Assembly (NCBI RefSeq): GCF_047948215.1
Contig: NC_134463.1
Span: 101,162,657-101,226,656, forward strand
Origin: Lycorma delicatula
Taxonomy: Eukaryota > Arthropoda > Insecta > Hemiptera > Fulgoridae
Length of the DNA stretch: 64,000 nt
Direction of reading: 5' to 3'
Shown here one piece after another: positions 48,580-59,604 of the stretch. Under the pieces are notes generated by a model. That model ran no database searches, was not told the DNA's origin, and worked only from the letters and a program-made list of their open reading frames with translations. The translations under genes were made by a program, and so were the position numbers. Each line of letters starts with the position of its first letter. Positions within the stretch are counted from its first letter, which is position 1.

Positions 48580-49560
48580 CAAAGTATTCACCATTAGAAA
48601 TTACACATGTCTCCAGTATTTTTTTGAGAGATTGTCTTAACCATTCAAAAATTCCGGGAGTATTCCTAATTTCTTGAAATTCATTTTGGATCCTTTGTCA
48701 AAGATCCTCAATGTTGAGTACTGGAGTCGAATAAACAATATGTTTCAAACGACCCCGCAGGTAGAAGTCAAGAGAGTTTAAGTCAGATGATCGGGCACTG
48801 ACCCTCGGCGGCCTATCCATTTCTCATGCAGGAAATCTGATACCGACTGATTATAATGTGCTGAAGCTCCATCGTGGTGAAATCACATATTCCCTCTTAA
48901 CTGTAGAGGTAGGTCTTCCAAAAAATGCGGAAGATTTTCATTCAAATGAACAAGATAATTTTCTCCATTTAAATGATTTGGTAGAATGACAGGACCCAAA
49001 ATATAGTCATTCAATATGCCTGCCCATATGGTCATCTTAATTCCCCCGAGGGAGAACATCCGCCTTGTTGCGCGTCTGGTCGCTACACCACCTCCTTCGT
49101 CCGTAACCATGAGTGGTTTAATCGGAGGACATCTTCTTGCCCTTAAACTGATCACATTCCACAGTCATCACTCCAGCCTCGTGAAATTCCACCGATGCAG
49201 ATGCCTCGAGAGAAATCCACATGGATAAATTCCGCCCTAGTCACGTTTGCCTTCAAAGCAGACATCAGACACCTAACTCTACCACATAGCCCTCAGGAAC
49301 TAAGCTAAAAGACTACACACGGAAGATCAAAAACCCCGCGCCTAACTCTACAAATTCTATCATCACCTAAACCGGTTGTACACACTTTACAAACGATTGC
49401 AAATAATATTTATGCTACGACAGCATATCAATCCGGTCCATATGTTGAGGGAAAATCTTCGTTGATGGCTACTTTGGAAGGTACCATGAAGATTCTTGTC
49501 GCTCCAGATACGCTGGTTGTCATAATTTTTAACGCCATTCCTGTTGAAAGAAGTTTCGTT
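48580..49560 (-). pseudogene. Tc1/mariner-type transposase pseudogene
   Basis: Read from 49560 leftwards: NETSFNRNGVKNYDNQRIWS (first catalytic region, in FTDEATF-like context but with the acid D not evident), DKNLHGTFQSSHQRRFSLNI, then a 402-bp insertion, then WAGILNDYILGPVILPNHLN, YLVHLNENLPHFLEDLPLQL, RGNM, an in-frame stop (48883-48885), FHHDGASAHYNQSVSDFLHE (the HDGAPxH block with the second aspartate), KWIGRR and, after a frameshift, SSDLNSLDFYLRGRLKHIVY (SPDL-type block). It continues to EYFERLL. It belongs to the same superfamily as the remnant at 15973 but is better preserved in its C-terminal half. Inactive. Confidence 0.9.
49031..49432. mobile_element. GC-rich insertion inside the transposase
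   Basis: A ~402-bp, GC-richer block interrupts the transposase between the two copies of its IW[TA]G motif. The flanks CCTGCCCATATG (49019-49030) and CCGGTCCATATG (49433-49444) look like a 12-bp target duplication with two changes. Composition resembles the R1-type LINE at 45.5 kb; both share AGCCCTCAGGAAC (49288-49300; 45875-45887). A truncated LINE fragment is likely but not proven. The 70-aa plus and 90-aa minus frames here are chimeric. Confidence 0.6.
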
Positions 49561-50186
49561 TTTACATGGTTAAAATGATCAGCAGTAATAGTCGCTGTGT
49601 AAAATTATTCAAAAGTGAAAAATTAATATCAATTGCTTTATTATTACGTAATATTAAATTTTATTGTGAGAAAATTATTACAATTTTATACTAATTTACA
49701 ATACTAGAATTAACAATAAATAAAATCAATTAATATTTCATCGAATTGAACGTAAAATGAAGGACATGAAAACAGACACAAAATTACATCAATTTCCTGC
49801 CGTATCTCGACTATTTGTTAACCGTATTAAAAAAATAAAATGTCATTTTGTTCAAAATAAAAGCCTTAATTACTCAGAAAAACATACATTTTGGTATAAC
49901 TTATATTTATGGAGATATAACGGATTGAAAAATAAATATGGCCGCCGTTTTGTAATTTTCTTAAGTATTTAAGTCCTGATTTTTTACTAATTTTAAAACT
50001 TTACTACAAAGACGCTTATTAATGTGGATCCTATATCCGAACTTGAAATATAAATTTTTATATAAAAATAACAAAATGGCAGACCGGAGGAGAACGAAGG
50101 AGAAATTGCCATTTTTCCTAAGGGTATATTTATTTAGTTTTACAAGTAGAATCCGAAAAAGTAGAGCCAGTCCAACATTTTGGAAA

Positions 50187-50194
<8 letters not shown>

Positions 50195-50224
<30 letters not shown>

Positions 50225-50263
50225 CAATCAAGGGAAAATATATATATATATATATATATATAA
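50195..50263. repeat. Two (TA)n microsatellites
   Basis: TA runs of ~25 bp each, at 50194-50219 and ~50239-50263; the first begins at the transposon's TA target site. Confidence 0.95.
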
Positions 50264-50264
50264 G

Positions 50265-51360
50265 TTGATCTATATAAGACGGCATCGTCAGCTTTTAATC
50301 AACAGTACAAGAAGTTTAAAATTTAGCACAAGAAATTCTACTTTTATTTGTAATTATTATTGCGAAATTTATTTTAAATTATTCATAGGTACAGTAAGCT
50401 GGAGTAACATGCCTTGAAAATCCTAAGAAGTATCCTCAACAAAATATTATGGATTGATAATGGCCATCTCCTTTCCATTTATGAGTATATATTATAAAAT
50501 ACACAGTAATATGTGGTATTGTAATCAAGATTAAAATGTGCATTCCAGTATCAAGATAAATACTTCCTCTTCATGATTTTAGAAATAAGCAAATCAAACA
50601 GAAAATATATAGGCAAATTTCTTATACATGCCATTAACAAGAAACAAAAAAAGTTAATGCAAGACTTTCCCGGCTATTAATAATAAAAATTAAGTCAGTA
50701 CCAAAAACAAAAAAAACAGAATATATATTTTTTTACAGATAGGGAATAAATTTTAAGAAAAGTTCTTCAAAAAATATTCATATATAGGCTAAAACTTAAT
50801 AAATTTGCTCAAGTCAAGTTTTCTCCAAATCTAACACTCCGTTAAAGGATAAAATGAGAAAAATAATATTTTCTCACTTTATCCTTTTTTTTTCGCATTT
50901 TAGGCCGGAGGAAAGAACAAAGAACGCTCAATTACAATTTTAAGAGGTGGGTGTTGAGTTTTGGAAAGAACAGTTTTTGATTATTTATAAATGCATTGTA
51001 GGTAACAAAATTGGTTTAATTTCTTTTGAAGAAATTCGAAAAGGTTTTCTCCATAAAAAACTTAATTAAAGCGATTAATTATAAATTAATAATTCATAAT
51101 TAATTGCTTTAATGAATAAATTCAGTATCAATTCCCATAAATACAAATATTTGAGCCAAATTTGAAGAAAATCAGTTTGGTCAATCCTGAGATATAAGGC
51201 CAAAAGCGATACACATACGTACATAATGTTTTATGTTTTTTGGTTTAAATGAACCAATTGGACACTTAAACGTAAATATTTGCAAAAGACCCGATATCCG
51301 ATTTTTGATAGGATCGGTGTACTTTTAATATTCTACCTACATTCGCTGAGAAAGTAAAGT
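50265..51360. other. AT-rich DNA; possible repeat tail 51110-51350
   Basis: 51110-51350 has the style of an interspersed repeat (GAAGAAAATCAGTTTGGTCA, CATACGTACATAATG, a TTGGTTTAAATGAACCAA hairpin at 51240-51257, then GACCCGATATCCGATTTT). Single copy here, so unconfirmed. Confidence 0.4.
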
Positions 51361-51366
51361 ATATAT

Positions 51367-52062
51367 AATAACAATTGGTTTTTCTTATGAAATCAATGAA
51401 TAGATTCCAACTTAAATTAACTTATTTACTTATTAATTTCGTGCACATCAATGTATTAATTTGTAATGTGTAAATATATACATTAAAAATACAAGTTGAT
51501 TAGACCGTTAGGCTACGCGATTTAAATTCAGATATATCCTTCTGTAAAAATTAATTTGCTTATATTTATAATTTTATCGCTGAAGAAAAGTTAATTAAAA
51601 ATGTGTCTATAGAAACGAAATTAAATAAATAAAAAGCTTTTTTATAAACATTTTTCCCATTACTAAACGTAGTTTTAAACTCCTGTCAAGTCAGCAGTAT
51701 TAGCCATGATAATGATATACTGATTCTCATTTGAATAAAGAAGTTAATTGTCATGAGATAAATTAATTAACTTGATGGGGTGACTTCTAGTCTACATAAT
51801 TTGCTAACGGCATCCTATAATCACAAAAAATGACATGTAATACGAGAAAAGAATTATAAAAATAGCAATACAATTAAAAAATATTTTCATTTTTTTGGTT
51901 ATTGATACAAGTTCTTTTAAAAAACTTTCATGATGAAACAATTGTGAACAAATTTTAAATATATATAGTATTCGAGGTAATAATTGTTTTGTGTTATGAA
52001 ATCGATGAACAGATTCCAACTTAAATTAACTTATTTACTTAACTTAATTTCGAGCACATAAA
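51367..52062. repeat. ~85-bp direct repeats, 609 bp apart
   Basis: 51367-51451 and 51978-52061 share a 31-bp exact core (51402-51432; 52011-52041, beginning AGATTCCAACTTAAATTAAC) with near-identical flanks (TTATGAAATCAATGAATAG / TTATGAAATCGATGAACAG). The ~525 bp between carries no RT or gag-like frame. It could be a tandem duplication remnant or the ends of a small LTR-type (TRIM-like) element; no TG...CA ends seen. Confidence 0.75.
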
Positions 52063-52387
52063 AATATAAAAAATTATATATTCCATTAAAAAATATTGTT
52101 GAGGTAAGATAAAAATATCTGGAAAATCAATCTTCCAATATTACTGAAATATCCAGTTTACATTTGTATACGCGTAGAACTTAAAAATAACTAAATCTTT
52201 CTTTGAGTGGTAAAGTAAACAAATTATTATTAAACTTATGATTCTCCTTTTTTATTTATCCATATATTTACTTACTTTCTTATCAAATGAAAAATTATTA
52301 TAATAAAGCGATCAAATTATGCTTTTAACGAGTTTTATTACTCAAGAATTTTAGAGAGTTCAAGAAAAATTTTCTTTATAATCAGAC

Positions 52388-52647
52388 TTTTTCTTTTTCC
52401 TGTTTAGTCTCCGTGAATTATCATTCAGATATTACTTCAGAGGATAAATGAGTAAATTTATGAGTGTAAATGAAGTGTAGTCTTGTACAGTCTCAGTTCA
52501 ACCGTTCCTGAGATGTGTACTTAATTGAACCCCGACCACTAAAGATCACCGGTATCCACGATCTAGTATTCAAATCCGTATAAAGTAATTGCCTTTACTA
52601 GGACTTGAACGCTGGAACTCTCGACTTTATACAAATCAAACTGATGT
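52388..52647 (-). mobile_element. SINE-A, 5'-truncated
   Basis: Minus-strand copy with an intact tail (inverted CATCCTCTGAAG-type: TTATCCTCTGAAGTAATATC, GAGACTAAACAGG) and body (GATCTTTAGTGGTCGGGGTT, CGTTCAAGTCCTAGTAAAGG B-box region). The head upstream of the B-box degrades after AGTCGAGAG, and the A-box is missing. An A-rich stretch (inverted TTTTTCTTTTTCC) follows the tail. Confidence 0.9.
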
Positions 52648-52659
52648 ATTATAAAAACA

Positions 52660-55600
52660 CAGTTGAAACGCCTCAAATATGCAAAATATTTGCACAAAAA
52701 AAGTATTTTGTTCTTTTTAAAGAAATACCTAATATAAAAAATGGCCTTCTATCTTTATGATAAGGATTTAAAAATATTTTCATTTTGATCACAACTTAAA
52801 AAAAAAAATCAATGCCAATAGAAAAAAGAAATTATAAATTTGACAGAAATTTAATTTTAATGGGTTTTGAAATCAAAAACACAGATAAGGCATTTACAGA
52901 GTTCTCACCCTGTTATACCCTCATCAAAAAAAAAAAAAAAATCAAAAACCGAGTAATCATTACAAAATGTCTAGTCCATTTGCAAGAACATAAATTAGAA
53001 AACTAATAGAACTCCTGTTTTAATGGTTCGAAGAAGTATTATTTTTCACTAAAAGTAAGCGACATATTTGGGGAAACATAATTTTAGAATTTCAAACGTT
53101 ACGTTAAAAAGTATAAAAAAAGATTTGAGGGTTTATAAAACTTTCTTTTTAATATTTTTTTTTTTTTTTTTATTATTTTTGTTATATTTCCGTTGGTATT
53201 ACTATTTTTTAAACTAAAAAAAAAAAATAAATCAAAAAATTTCCAACCATTCCCGACATGTTATACTTCTTAAAATTTATCCGCCACCTTAATCAATCAT
53301 AAAAAAGAAAAATAGAATTAATTCTCCTCAAACTCTAAAACAAAATTCTGTATAATATACAGTATATCTATACATACATACTCAAATAATTTTTTAAGTT
53401 AGGATTTAAACTTTTTAAGCAAGGAGATCTTAAATTGTCAAGAAAGTTTGGCGGGTTCGTCTTTTGAATGATAGAAATACTTTTCCTTTATTTAGTTTAA
53501 AAAAACTAAATACTTTTCCTTTTTTTAGTATTTTAACTTAAAAAAATATAAGAAAATAAATACGTGTTGGCAGATAAATATCGTGTTGATATTTCTTTCA
53601 TTTTATGATAGTAATTTTAATTTGATTTCACTCGGTTTTAAATGTCTTTGAACACCGGCTGCTACATTACGTAAACAAATCTTACTGGAATTTTTAATTT
53701 TGAATTATACAAATTTAATTTTCCTTACTTATTTAATGATTTTAAAAAAGGCGCTAAAAACTTATATCACAAGCGGGCAAAGTAATATTTATTATTAAAC
53801 GGAAACAGTATAATTGCAATACGGGAATCGATCCGAAGATTCTGAATAGTAATACTGCGCTTTAATAGATAAATTAATACCTGCTAACAATTCTTCAGTT
53901 AATCCAAAGAATACGTATTAAAATACACGTATAACAATTAGTATACACCTGAAATATTAAGAACGATTTGCAGAAGCAATAACGACCGCAATAACACAAA
54001 CAGCAAGGTTAGGTTAATTCTGATCACGCCCGAGTAGGCAATAATTTCTTCAACGTCGTCCATTCTTCACTTCCGAAGGCCATAACACTAAACTCACGTT
54101 CGAGTCCCGACCTGCACCTGTGCATACGACTTAAGATTATACTATAATACGCGAATACGTGCCTAAACACGTGTAAATAATAGTAATAATAAAAATAATA
54201 TATACGTCCTTTAATAACGAAACATTAAAAATACTACAGAAAGCAAAACATAAGACTGTTATATTTTACTACAGTCTAGTATTGCTACAGTGAATTTGTT
54301 AAACGATTTCCGTCTAGTCTAAACAAGGGCTGTGAACCGGTTGACAATCGGTTAACCACAATACACTTACTCTCTTACCCATCGCTAGTGTGTATCTCAC
54401 ATACACTCCTCCCCCCTTCACGATGCGTTAAAACGGAGTAATTAATCTTATTGCTGTCACTAAGTTAGTTCTCAACCGCTTAAATTATAATATAAACAAC
54501 CATTTTGTTACTTATTTGTTGAATTAGCTATATCTATATTTAGATATATTTTTCAAACGCCATATTTTTTTTAATAAGTAAAATTATAGTGTTCCAGTTA
54601 CATAATTAAAGACGTAAATTTTAAATTTATTTTGTTTTTTTAATTGAACTCACAACTATTCGCCATGAATCATCAGAAACATTTCGTACAAGTCGTTTAA
54701 TATCTTTCAAAAATGTAGGAAAATAAACATATTATTCAATTTTTTTCGAAAAAAAAATTATAAGCGATGTAGAAATTTCAAATTTTTTTTACGATTGTTA
54801 TAAATTTTATTATCTCTTGTAAACGGAGTACGTCAAAAATGTTTCCACAAAATCAAAAGAATCAATAATCGATCTGAAATAATGATAATTTACTCAAGAC
54901 CTGTGATTTTTAAATGAATTTTCCGAAAACGTTTCAGCTTCTCCGTTTGGTATTAATGTGATTAATGTGTATATATTTTTGTACTATTTAATATTTATTC
55001 ATGGTTGCAGAAAAGGGCCGATCTTTTTCAGTGACCCTGCCACTTCTGGAAATTAATCAAAACTACATGGGTGAATCCTTTCGAAATATGAAAATAGATG
55101 TAGAAAAATAATTGTCTAGTACTACCCAAACAAAACAAAAAAATAGCCTCTTAATAATTACAGTAAAATCATATTACCTTTCAAAGAACTAAGTAAATAT
55201 ATTTTATTATGAAAATAGTTTCTTTCTTTGTGAATTTTATTTTTGTCGTTTTTTCACTAAGAATATTTTATATTATTTTAGAATATCAGATTGGTTCAAC
55301 GACAAGTTCAGCGGTTTTTAATGACTAGTTAAAATTTTGACGTAACGGATGACTTCCATTTTTGGGCACTGGCAATTTTCGGGCAGAGATCTAGTCATAT
55401 TATAATCTACTGTACCGTTGACTACGCTTTTTAGCACTACTCTCACCTCTATTAGTAAAGTAGAACTTACGGTCAAGGTGATGTTAAATAAAATAAAAGT
55501 AAGAATTTGTAAAAAAGTTTTACGTCTAATAGGCCTTTAGGAAGAAACGAAAGTGGTAACGTACATATGATTACTAATATAATCATTTATCTTTTTTCAA

Positions 55601-57000
55601 TACGCTCAACGGCATTGAAAACAGCGGGAGTGTGAAATCTAATCGGCAAGTACGTTAAATTAAGCTCTTTCATCTATCGGGTGGTCTTATAACCCACTTG
55701 ACAAGTTCAATTACGTATTTATACCTTATACAGTGAGAAGTGTAACATTAAAATTACAACCTTAAAAGAACGTATTTTGAAGAAAAAGATCTTCCATAAA
55801 ATTGTTAAATCTATTAATAAAAATTACAGAATTACGATCATTTAGAATAATTAAGTTATTTTAATAATAATGATGAGTTATAAAACAACAATACTTTTTT
55901 CTCGTTATAAATAGACAAGATATTAATCTGGTCATAATTACATTTATGACTCTCAATTTTTATGTAGTTCATTTTAAAAAAAATCTAATTTCAGAATCTA
56001 TTTCAAATTTAATTAGGAACAAATTTTTTCTTAAAATTTTTATACCATCATTATAATTCAAGCCGATTGGTTTTAAGTAGAAATAACATATGAAAAAATA
56101 AGTAAGGAAAATACAAGACGTATTTATCACATCAACAAAAAACGTAATAATTCTGAAAAATAGAAAATATTCTGATGAGTCGTACGCTTCATTAAAAATA
56201 AATGAGAATTTCTGTTAGTCAAGATTTTTTTTTAAATGTATATATTAAGGGAAGGTGAAGAAAAGTTATATCTTAATTTTTTACTTGATCCTTCTTTTGA
56301 TCAGATTTTACAGAAAAAAAAAATTAGATCAAAGTGATTTTAGATGTTTTTATAATTTGGTCATCTGTTCAATGATCTACGTAATTTTATCATGTAAATA
56401 TGATTGCCTCGTAATACGACGAAGACCCGGAAAAAATAGGTTGCCTTATTTGATTAACCGCTTCTGAAATTGTGCTGCTAAGTGAACCCGACGCCAAAAA
56501 AAAAATACATTGGTAACATGGAGATTCAGATCTAGTTGAAAGGATTTATACTTTTAAGTCAACTAATAACAAGGCTCTTTAACACCTCACACAACATCCG
56601 ATTGACAATATAATGGTTTAAAAAAATCTTCTACTTAAGCTAGTTTATTATAGAAAATCATTTTTATTTCTTATTATCGACTAGTTTTAATAAATACTGC
56701 AAAAAATTAACAATAATAAAATAAAAACATCGCTTAACTAAACTTCTATTAAAAAAAGGATCGAATATTAGAGAAATCTAATCGATTACTAACATTAATC
56801 GCTGTTGCAATGTAATAGATAAAAAATAATTTTTTGAATCAACAATGCTTAACCTATTTGGTTGCTAAGCAGTGAACTGTAATTTACAGTAAGTAAACTA
56901 AAATATTCTCATTTAGTCTCCGATGTATGGAAACAAAAACAATTTATGATTTTTAACATTTTACTTTGCCGTCTAAATAGCGCTATAGTTCTAGAACCTG
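52660..57000. other. AT-rich DNA without recognised genes
   Basis: GC-richer patches occur at 53980-54130 (with GTTCGAGTCCC, a B-box-like block) and 54320-54440 (GTGAACCGGTTGACAATCGGTTAACC, an inverted AACCGGTT/CGGTTAACC pair, then a C/T-rich tract). Short frames (52812-53006, 56255-56467) have no family resemblance. No gene is supported. Confidence 0.55.
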
Positions 57001-57348
57001 TATTCGATTTAATTTGGACGTATGAGATTTTCACCGGATCTTGACGTTTTGACAACTAACCAACCCAAAAAACCAGATGGAAATTTTCCTGATGTTAATG
57101 TTCGTATGTACGTGTGTGTATTCGGTGTTTGCCTTTAAATCACCTTATATCTCCAGAAATGCTGGACCGATTTTGACAAATTTGATCAGTTTACTTCTTT
57201 ATATGGGTCATTGATGTCATTAAATTTTCAACTTAAAACGTCAAAGGGGAGAAGCTGTAGAGCAAGGTCACCCTGAGTATCTCGAGATTTCGCCTAATTA
57301 AGGTCATATTTTTCTTAGGCACATTTGTTAACAATTAAAGGTTATAAC

Positions 57349-57601
57349 TAATGTAGTAGGCGATCTACCGTCGTATTTATTTAGTTCTTATATGGCGCCA
57401 CTGAAACGCTATATTGAAATATGAAAATAAACAAAATTATAAATATAACCTAACCAAACCTAGCTTACGCTCGCTTCGCTTGCTTGTCAAGGTTAGCGAG
57501 AGAAGCGAGTGTAGGTTAAGTATGGTTATATTTCAATATAGTGTTTCAGTGGCGCCATATAAGAACTAACTAAATACAGAGGTAGATCGCCTACTACATT
57601 A
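57349..57601. mobile_element. Foldback element, 253 bp
   Basis: Almost wholly palindromic. Outer arms (57349-57422 and inverted 57530-57601) share TAATGTAGTAGGCGATCTAC exactly, then ATGGCGCCACTGAAAC with a few changes. The inner part continues as ACGCTCGCTTCGCTTGC against CGAGAGAAGCGAGTG-complement, leaving a loop near TTGTCAAGG. The ends begin and finish with TA, so TA target sites (Tc1/mariner-type MITE) are possible. No ORF. Confidence 0.9.
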
Positions 57602-57737
57602 ATATCCGATCAAAAACTAACAATATTTGAAAAAAAATTTTACAAATCGACCTCCACCTCAAAAAATTCTGCTTTAGTCGTCTGCTATGTTGTAACGTCA
57701 TAGGTGAGCGGTAGAATTAAATAAACGAATAACATTT

Positions 57738-57892
57738 TTAACCTCCGGGTCCACCGTTAGGCATGCTTCAGAAGAATATATAAATTATTTTTAACACAAG
57801 CGTGTGTGAAAATGCTATGCCTGGCCGGGATTCGAACACGGGACCTCCGGATAAAAAGCCGAGGCGCTACTGCTCACGCCACGGAGGCCGGC
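57738..57892 (-). mobile_element. SINE-B, complete, with 15-bp TSD
   Basis: Minus-strand SINE. The 5' head starts GCCGGCCTCCGTGGCGTGAG (57892 downwards). An anticodon-loop-like GGCTTTTTATCC and a strong B-box GTGTTCGAATCCC follow. The body reads AGGCATAGCATTTTCACACA, and the tail TTCTGAAGCATGCCTAACGG, TGGACCCGGAGGTTAAA. Flanking duplications AAACGAATAACATTT (57723-57737) and AAATGAATAATATTT (57893-57907) differ by two C/T changes. The head resembles a tRNA but the acceptor arm does not pair properly, so it is not a tRNA gene. Confidence 0.92.
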
Positions 57893-58055
57893 AAATGAAT
57901 AATATTTAAAGTGTAAAAAAGTAACTCAGTCTGGCTGGGTTTCGAGTCAATCGCACAGTTACTTGGTGTTTTAAACCCCGCGGCTACAACAACCTTCTTA
58001 CTGAAAAAGCAAAATTTGATTACATTATTTTAGTTAGCGCCGACCGTCGCCAGTA

Positions 58056-58349
58056 ACCCACCGAGTTGGTATCCTGGTTAAACTCGTAATCGCAAATCAG
58101 ATGACTTCAAAGTCGAGAGTTCTACGGTTCAAATCCTGGTGAATGCAGTTACTTTTATGAGGGTTTGAATACTATATTGTGGATACCGGTGTTCTTTGGT
58201 GGTTGGGTTTCAATTAATCGCACATCTCAGGAACGGTCGACCTGAAACTGCAGCAGATTCCACTTCATTACATTCACGCATAGCATCCTCACTCATCCTC
58301 TGAAGTAATACCTTACGGTGGTTCAGGAGGCTAAACATAAAAAGAGAGA
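58056..58349 (+). mobile_element. SINE-A with degenerate TSD
   Basis: Head CCCACCGAGTTGGTATCCTG (degraded A-box), B-box-like GTTCAAATCCTGGTGAATGC, body GTGGATACCGGTGTTCTTTG and CAGGAACGGTCGACCTGAAA, tail CATCCTCTGAAGTAATACCT, TACGGTGGTTCAGGAGGC, TAAACATAAAAAG. GACCGTCGCC (58042-58051) and GACCGTCACC (58350-58359) form a probable 10-bp duplication with one change. Confidence 0.9.
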
Positions 58350-58369
58350 GACCGTCACCGCTAGTACCG

Positions 58370-59520
58370 CCACACCCGCGCAAATTAAATACGGTATGCG
58401 CGTGCGCGTACTTTAGTTACAATTATTAAATTAAATAAACGAAAAAATATTCTAATTAAATAAAATGATAAGTATTTTAAAGTAGGTTGTGTGTGCATGC
58501 GCGCGCGCATTTGTAAGTGGTACATCAGAAACAAACCACAGCTGTAGGACTTTCCCGGATCGCGACTTTAACCGCATGACACAAATCAGTCGCATAATTT
58601 TTTTTTGTGAAACAGTATTTACTAGTAAAATTACTTAAGAACGCCCCACTATCCCAATTCTGTTTGATTAAAAAAAATTGTAATACTGATATAATTCATA
58701 TTTTCTAAAAATTATTATTTTTTTACGAGTAAAGTTCGTGTTATAAAAGACCAATAAAAATAAAATGAATAACTCCTAGTTTAATATGAAATGTAATAAT
58801 AACATAATGAATCATAATTTCAACTGGAAAAAACATGACAATGAAATATATATATATGAATTATATCTAAATTTATCCGATCTGTAATTCATTGTTATTC
58901 TTATCGTTAACATAAAATTTATTTCTATGATAAAAGGAAAAACCTAATTGTAAACAGCATTTTTCAGGAAGAAAAAGAAAAATGAAAGATAATATGAATC
59001 ATTCATGTAGTTAGAAGGATACGTTCACAAAGCATGTGATGTACATATTTTAATAATAAAAAACTAATTTCTTGACGCATATGTAAAACTGGAATGAAGT
59101 GTATTTTAAATAATCTTGTGTTAGTTCACGAATCAACCTGTATATAAATTAAGTGTAAATTTTTTTTTAAATTTATATTGAATATGTATGTATTAATAAA
59201 AATTATTTATCAAGAAAATAAATTTCTTCAAATTATAAATTTGCTAAAAAAGCAAATTTTATAAAAAAAAATTATTTTTTTTGACAGTGTAAATTTTCAT
59301 ATTATGAATTACACTCAAATATCAAACGTTAAACGTTTATAAGGCTTCATAAACGATCACTGATCATACTCAAATATTCATTAAGTTTATCCTACTTGGT
59401 TTAATTACATAAGGTTTGTATTTTAATGTTTTGTTTTTACCGATATAAAATCAAGATGTAACATTAAAGAAAGATATCACTGTAAAGGTTTTTCAATAAA
59501 ACTTCAGTTCGTTATTAACA
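58370..59520. other. AT-rich DNA with CG/TG-rich short tracts
   Basis: Alternating purine-pyrimidine tracts occur at 58395-58410 (ATGCGCGTGCGCGTAC) and 58488-58510. Otherwise A/T-rich, nothing recognised. Confidence 0.6.
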
Positions 59521-59523
59521 CTC

Positions 59524-59600
59524 CGCTGGACTCCGCGGTAGAATCGTAGTGTCTCTGACTTTCATCCGGAAGATATCGATTTCAGATCCCGTTGAGGCTT
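59524..59600 (+). mobile_element. SINE-B head fragment
   Basis: Plus-strand copy of the tRNA-like head: CTCCGCGGTAGAATCGTAGT, GTCTCTGACTTTCATCCGGA, then a degraded B-box TTTCAGATCCCGTTGAGGC. The body and tail are not recognised downstream. Confidence 0.7.
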
Positions 59601-59604
59601 AAAA

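Larger units (their letters stand above)
47912..50193 (-). mobile_element. Tc1/mariner-like element with ~540-bp TIRs
   Basis: The left arm (47912-48452) and inverted right arm (49663-50193) match by eye over more than 500 bp. Shared blocks include ATTCTACTTGTAAAACTAAA, AAAATTGATGTAAT.TTGTGTCTGTTTTCATGTC and TATTGTAAATTAGTA. The ends are TAGAGTGTTTCT / CAGAATGTTTCC, each next to TA, as expected for Tc1/mariner insertion. A decayed minus-strand transposase fills the centre. TIRs this long are unusual beside the ~30-bp TIRs of typical mariners. Small ORFs in the right arm (49757-49972, 49961-50227, 50022-50417) come from TIR and TA repeats, not genes. Confidence 0.9.

Noticed and set aside
50022..50417. 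131-aa ORF with tyrosine-isoleucine runs
   Set aside because: Crosses the right TIR of the mariner-like element and two TA microsatellites.
57815..57892. A true tRNA gene
   Set aside because: The B-box is good, but the acceptor arm does not pair and the sequence continues into a SINE body and tail with TSDs.
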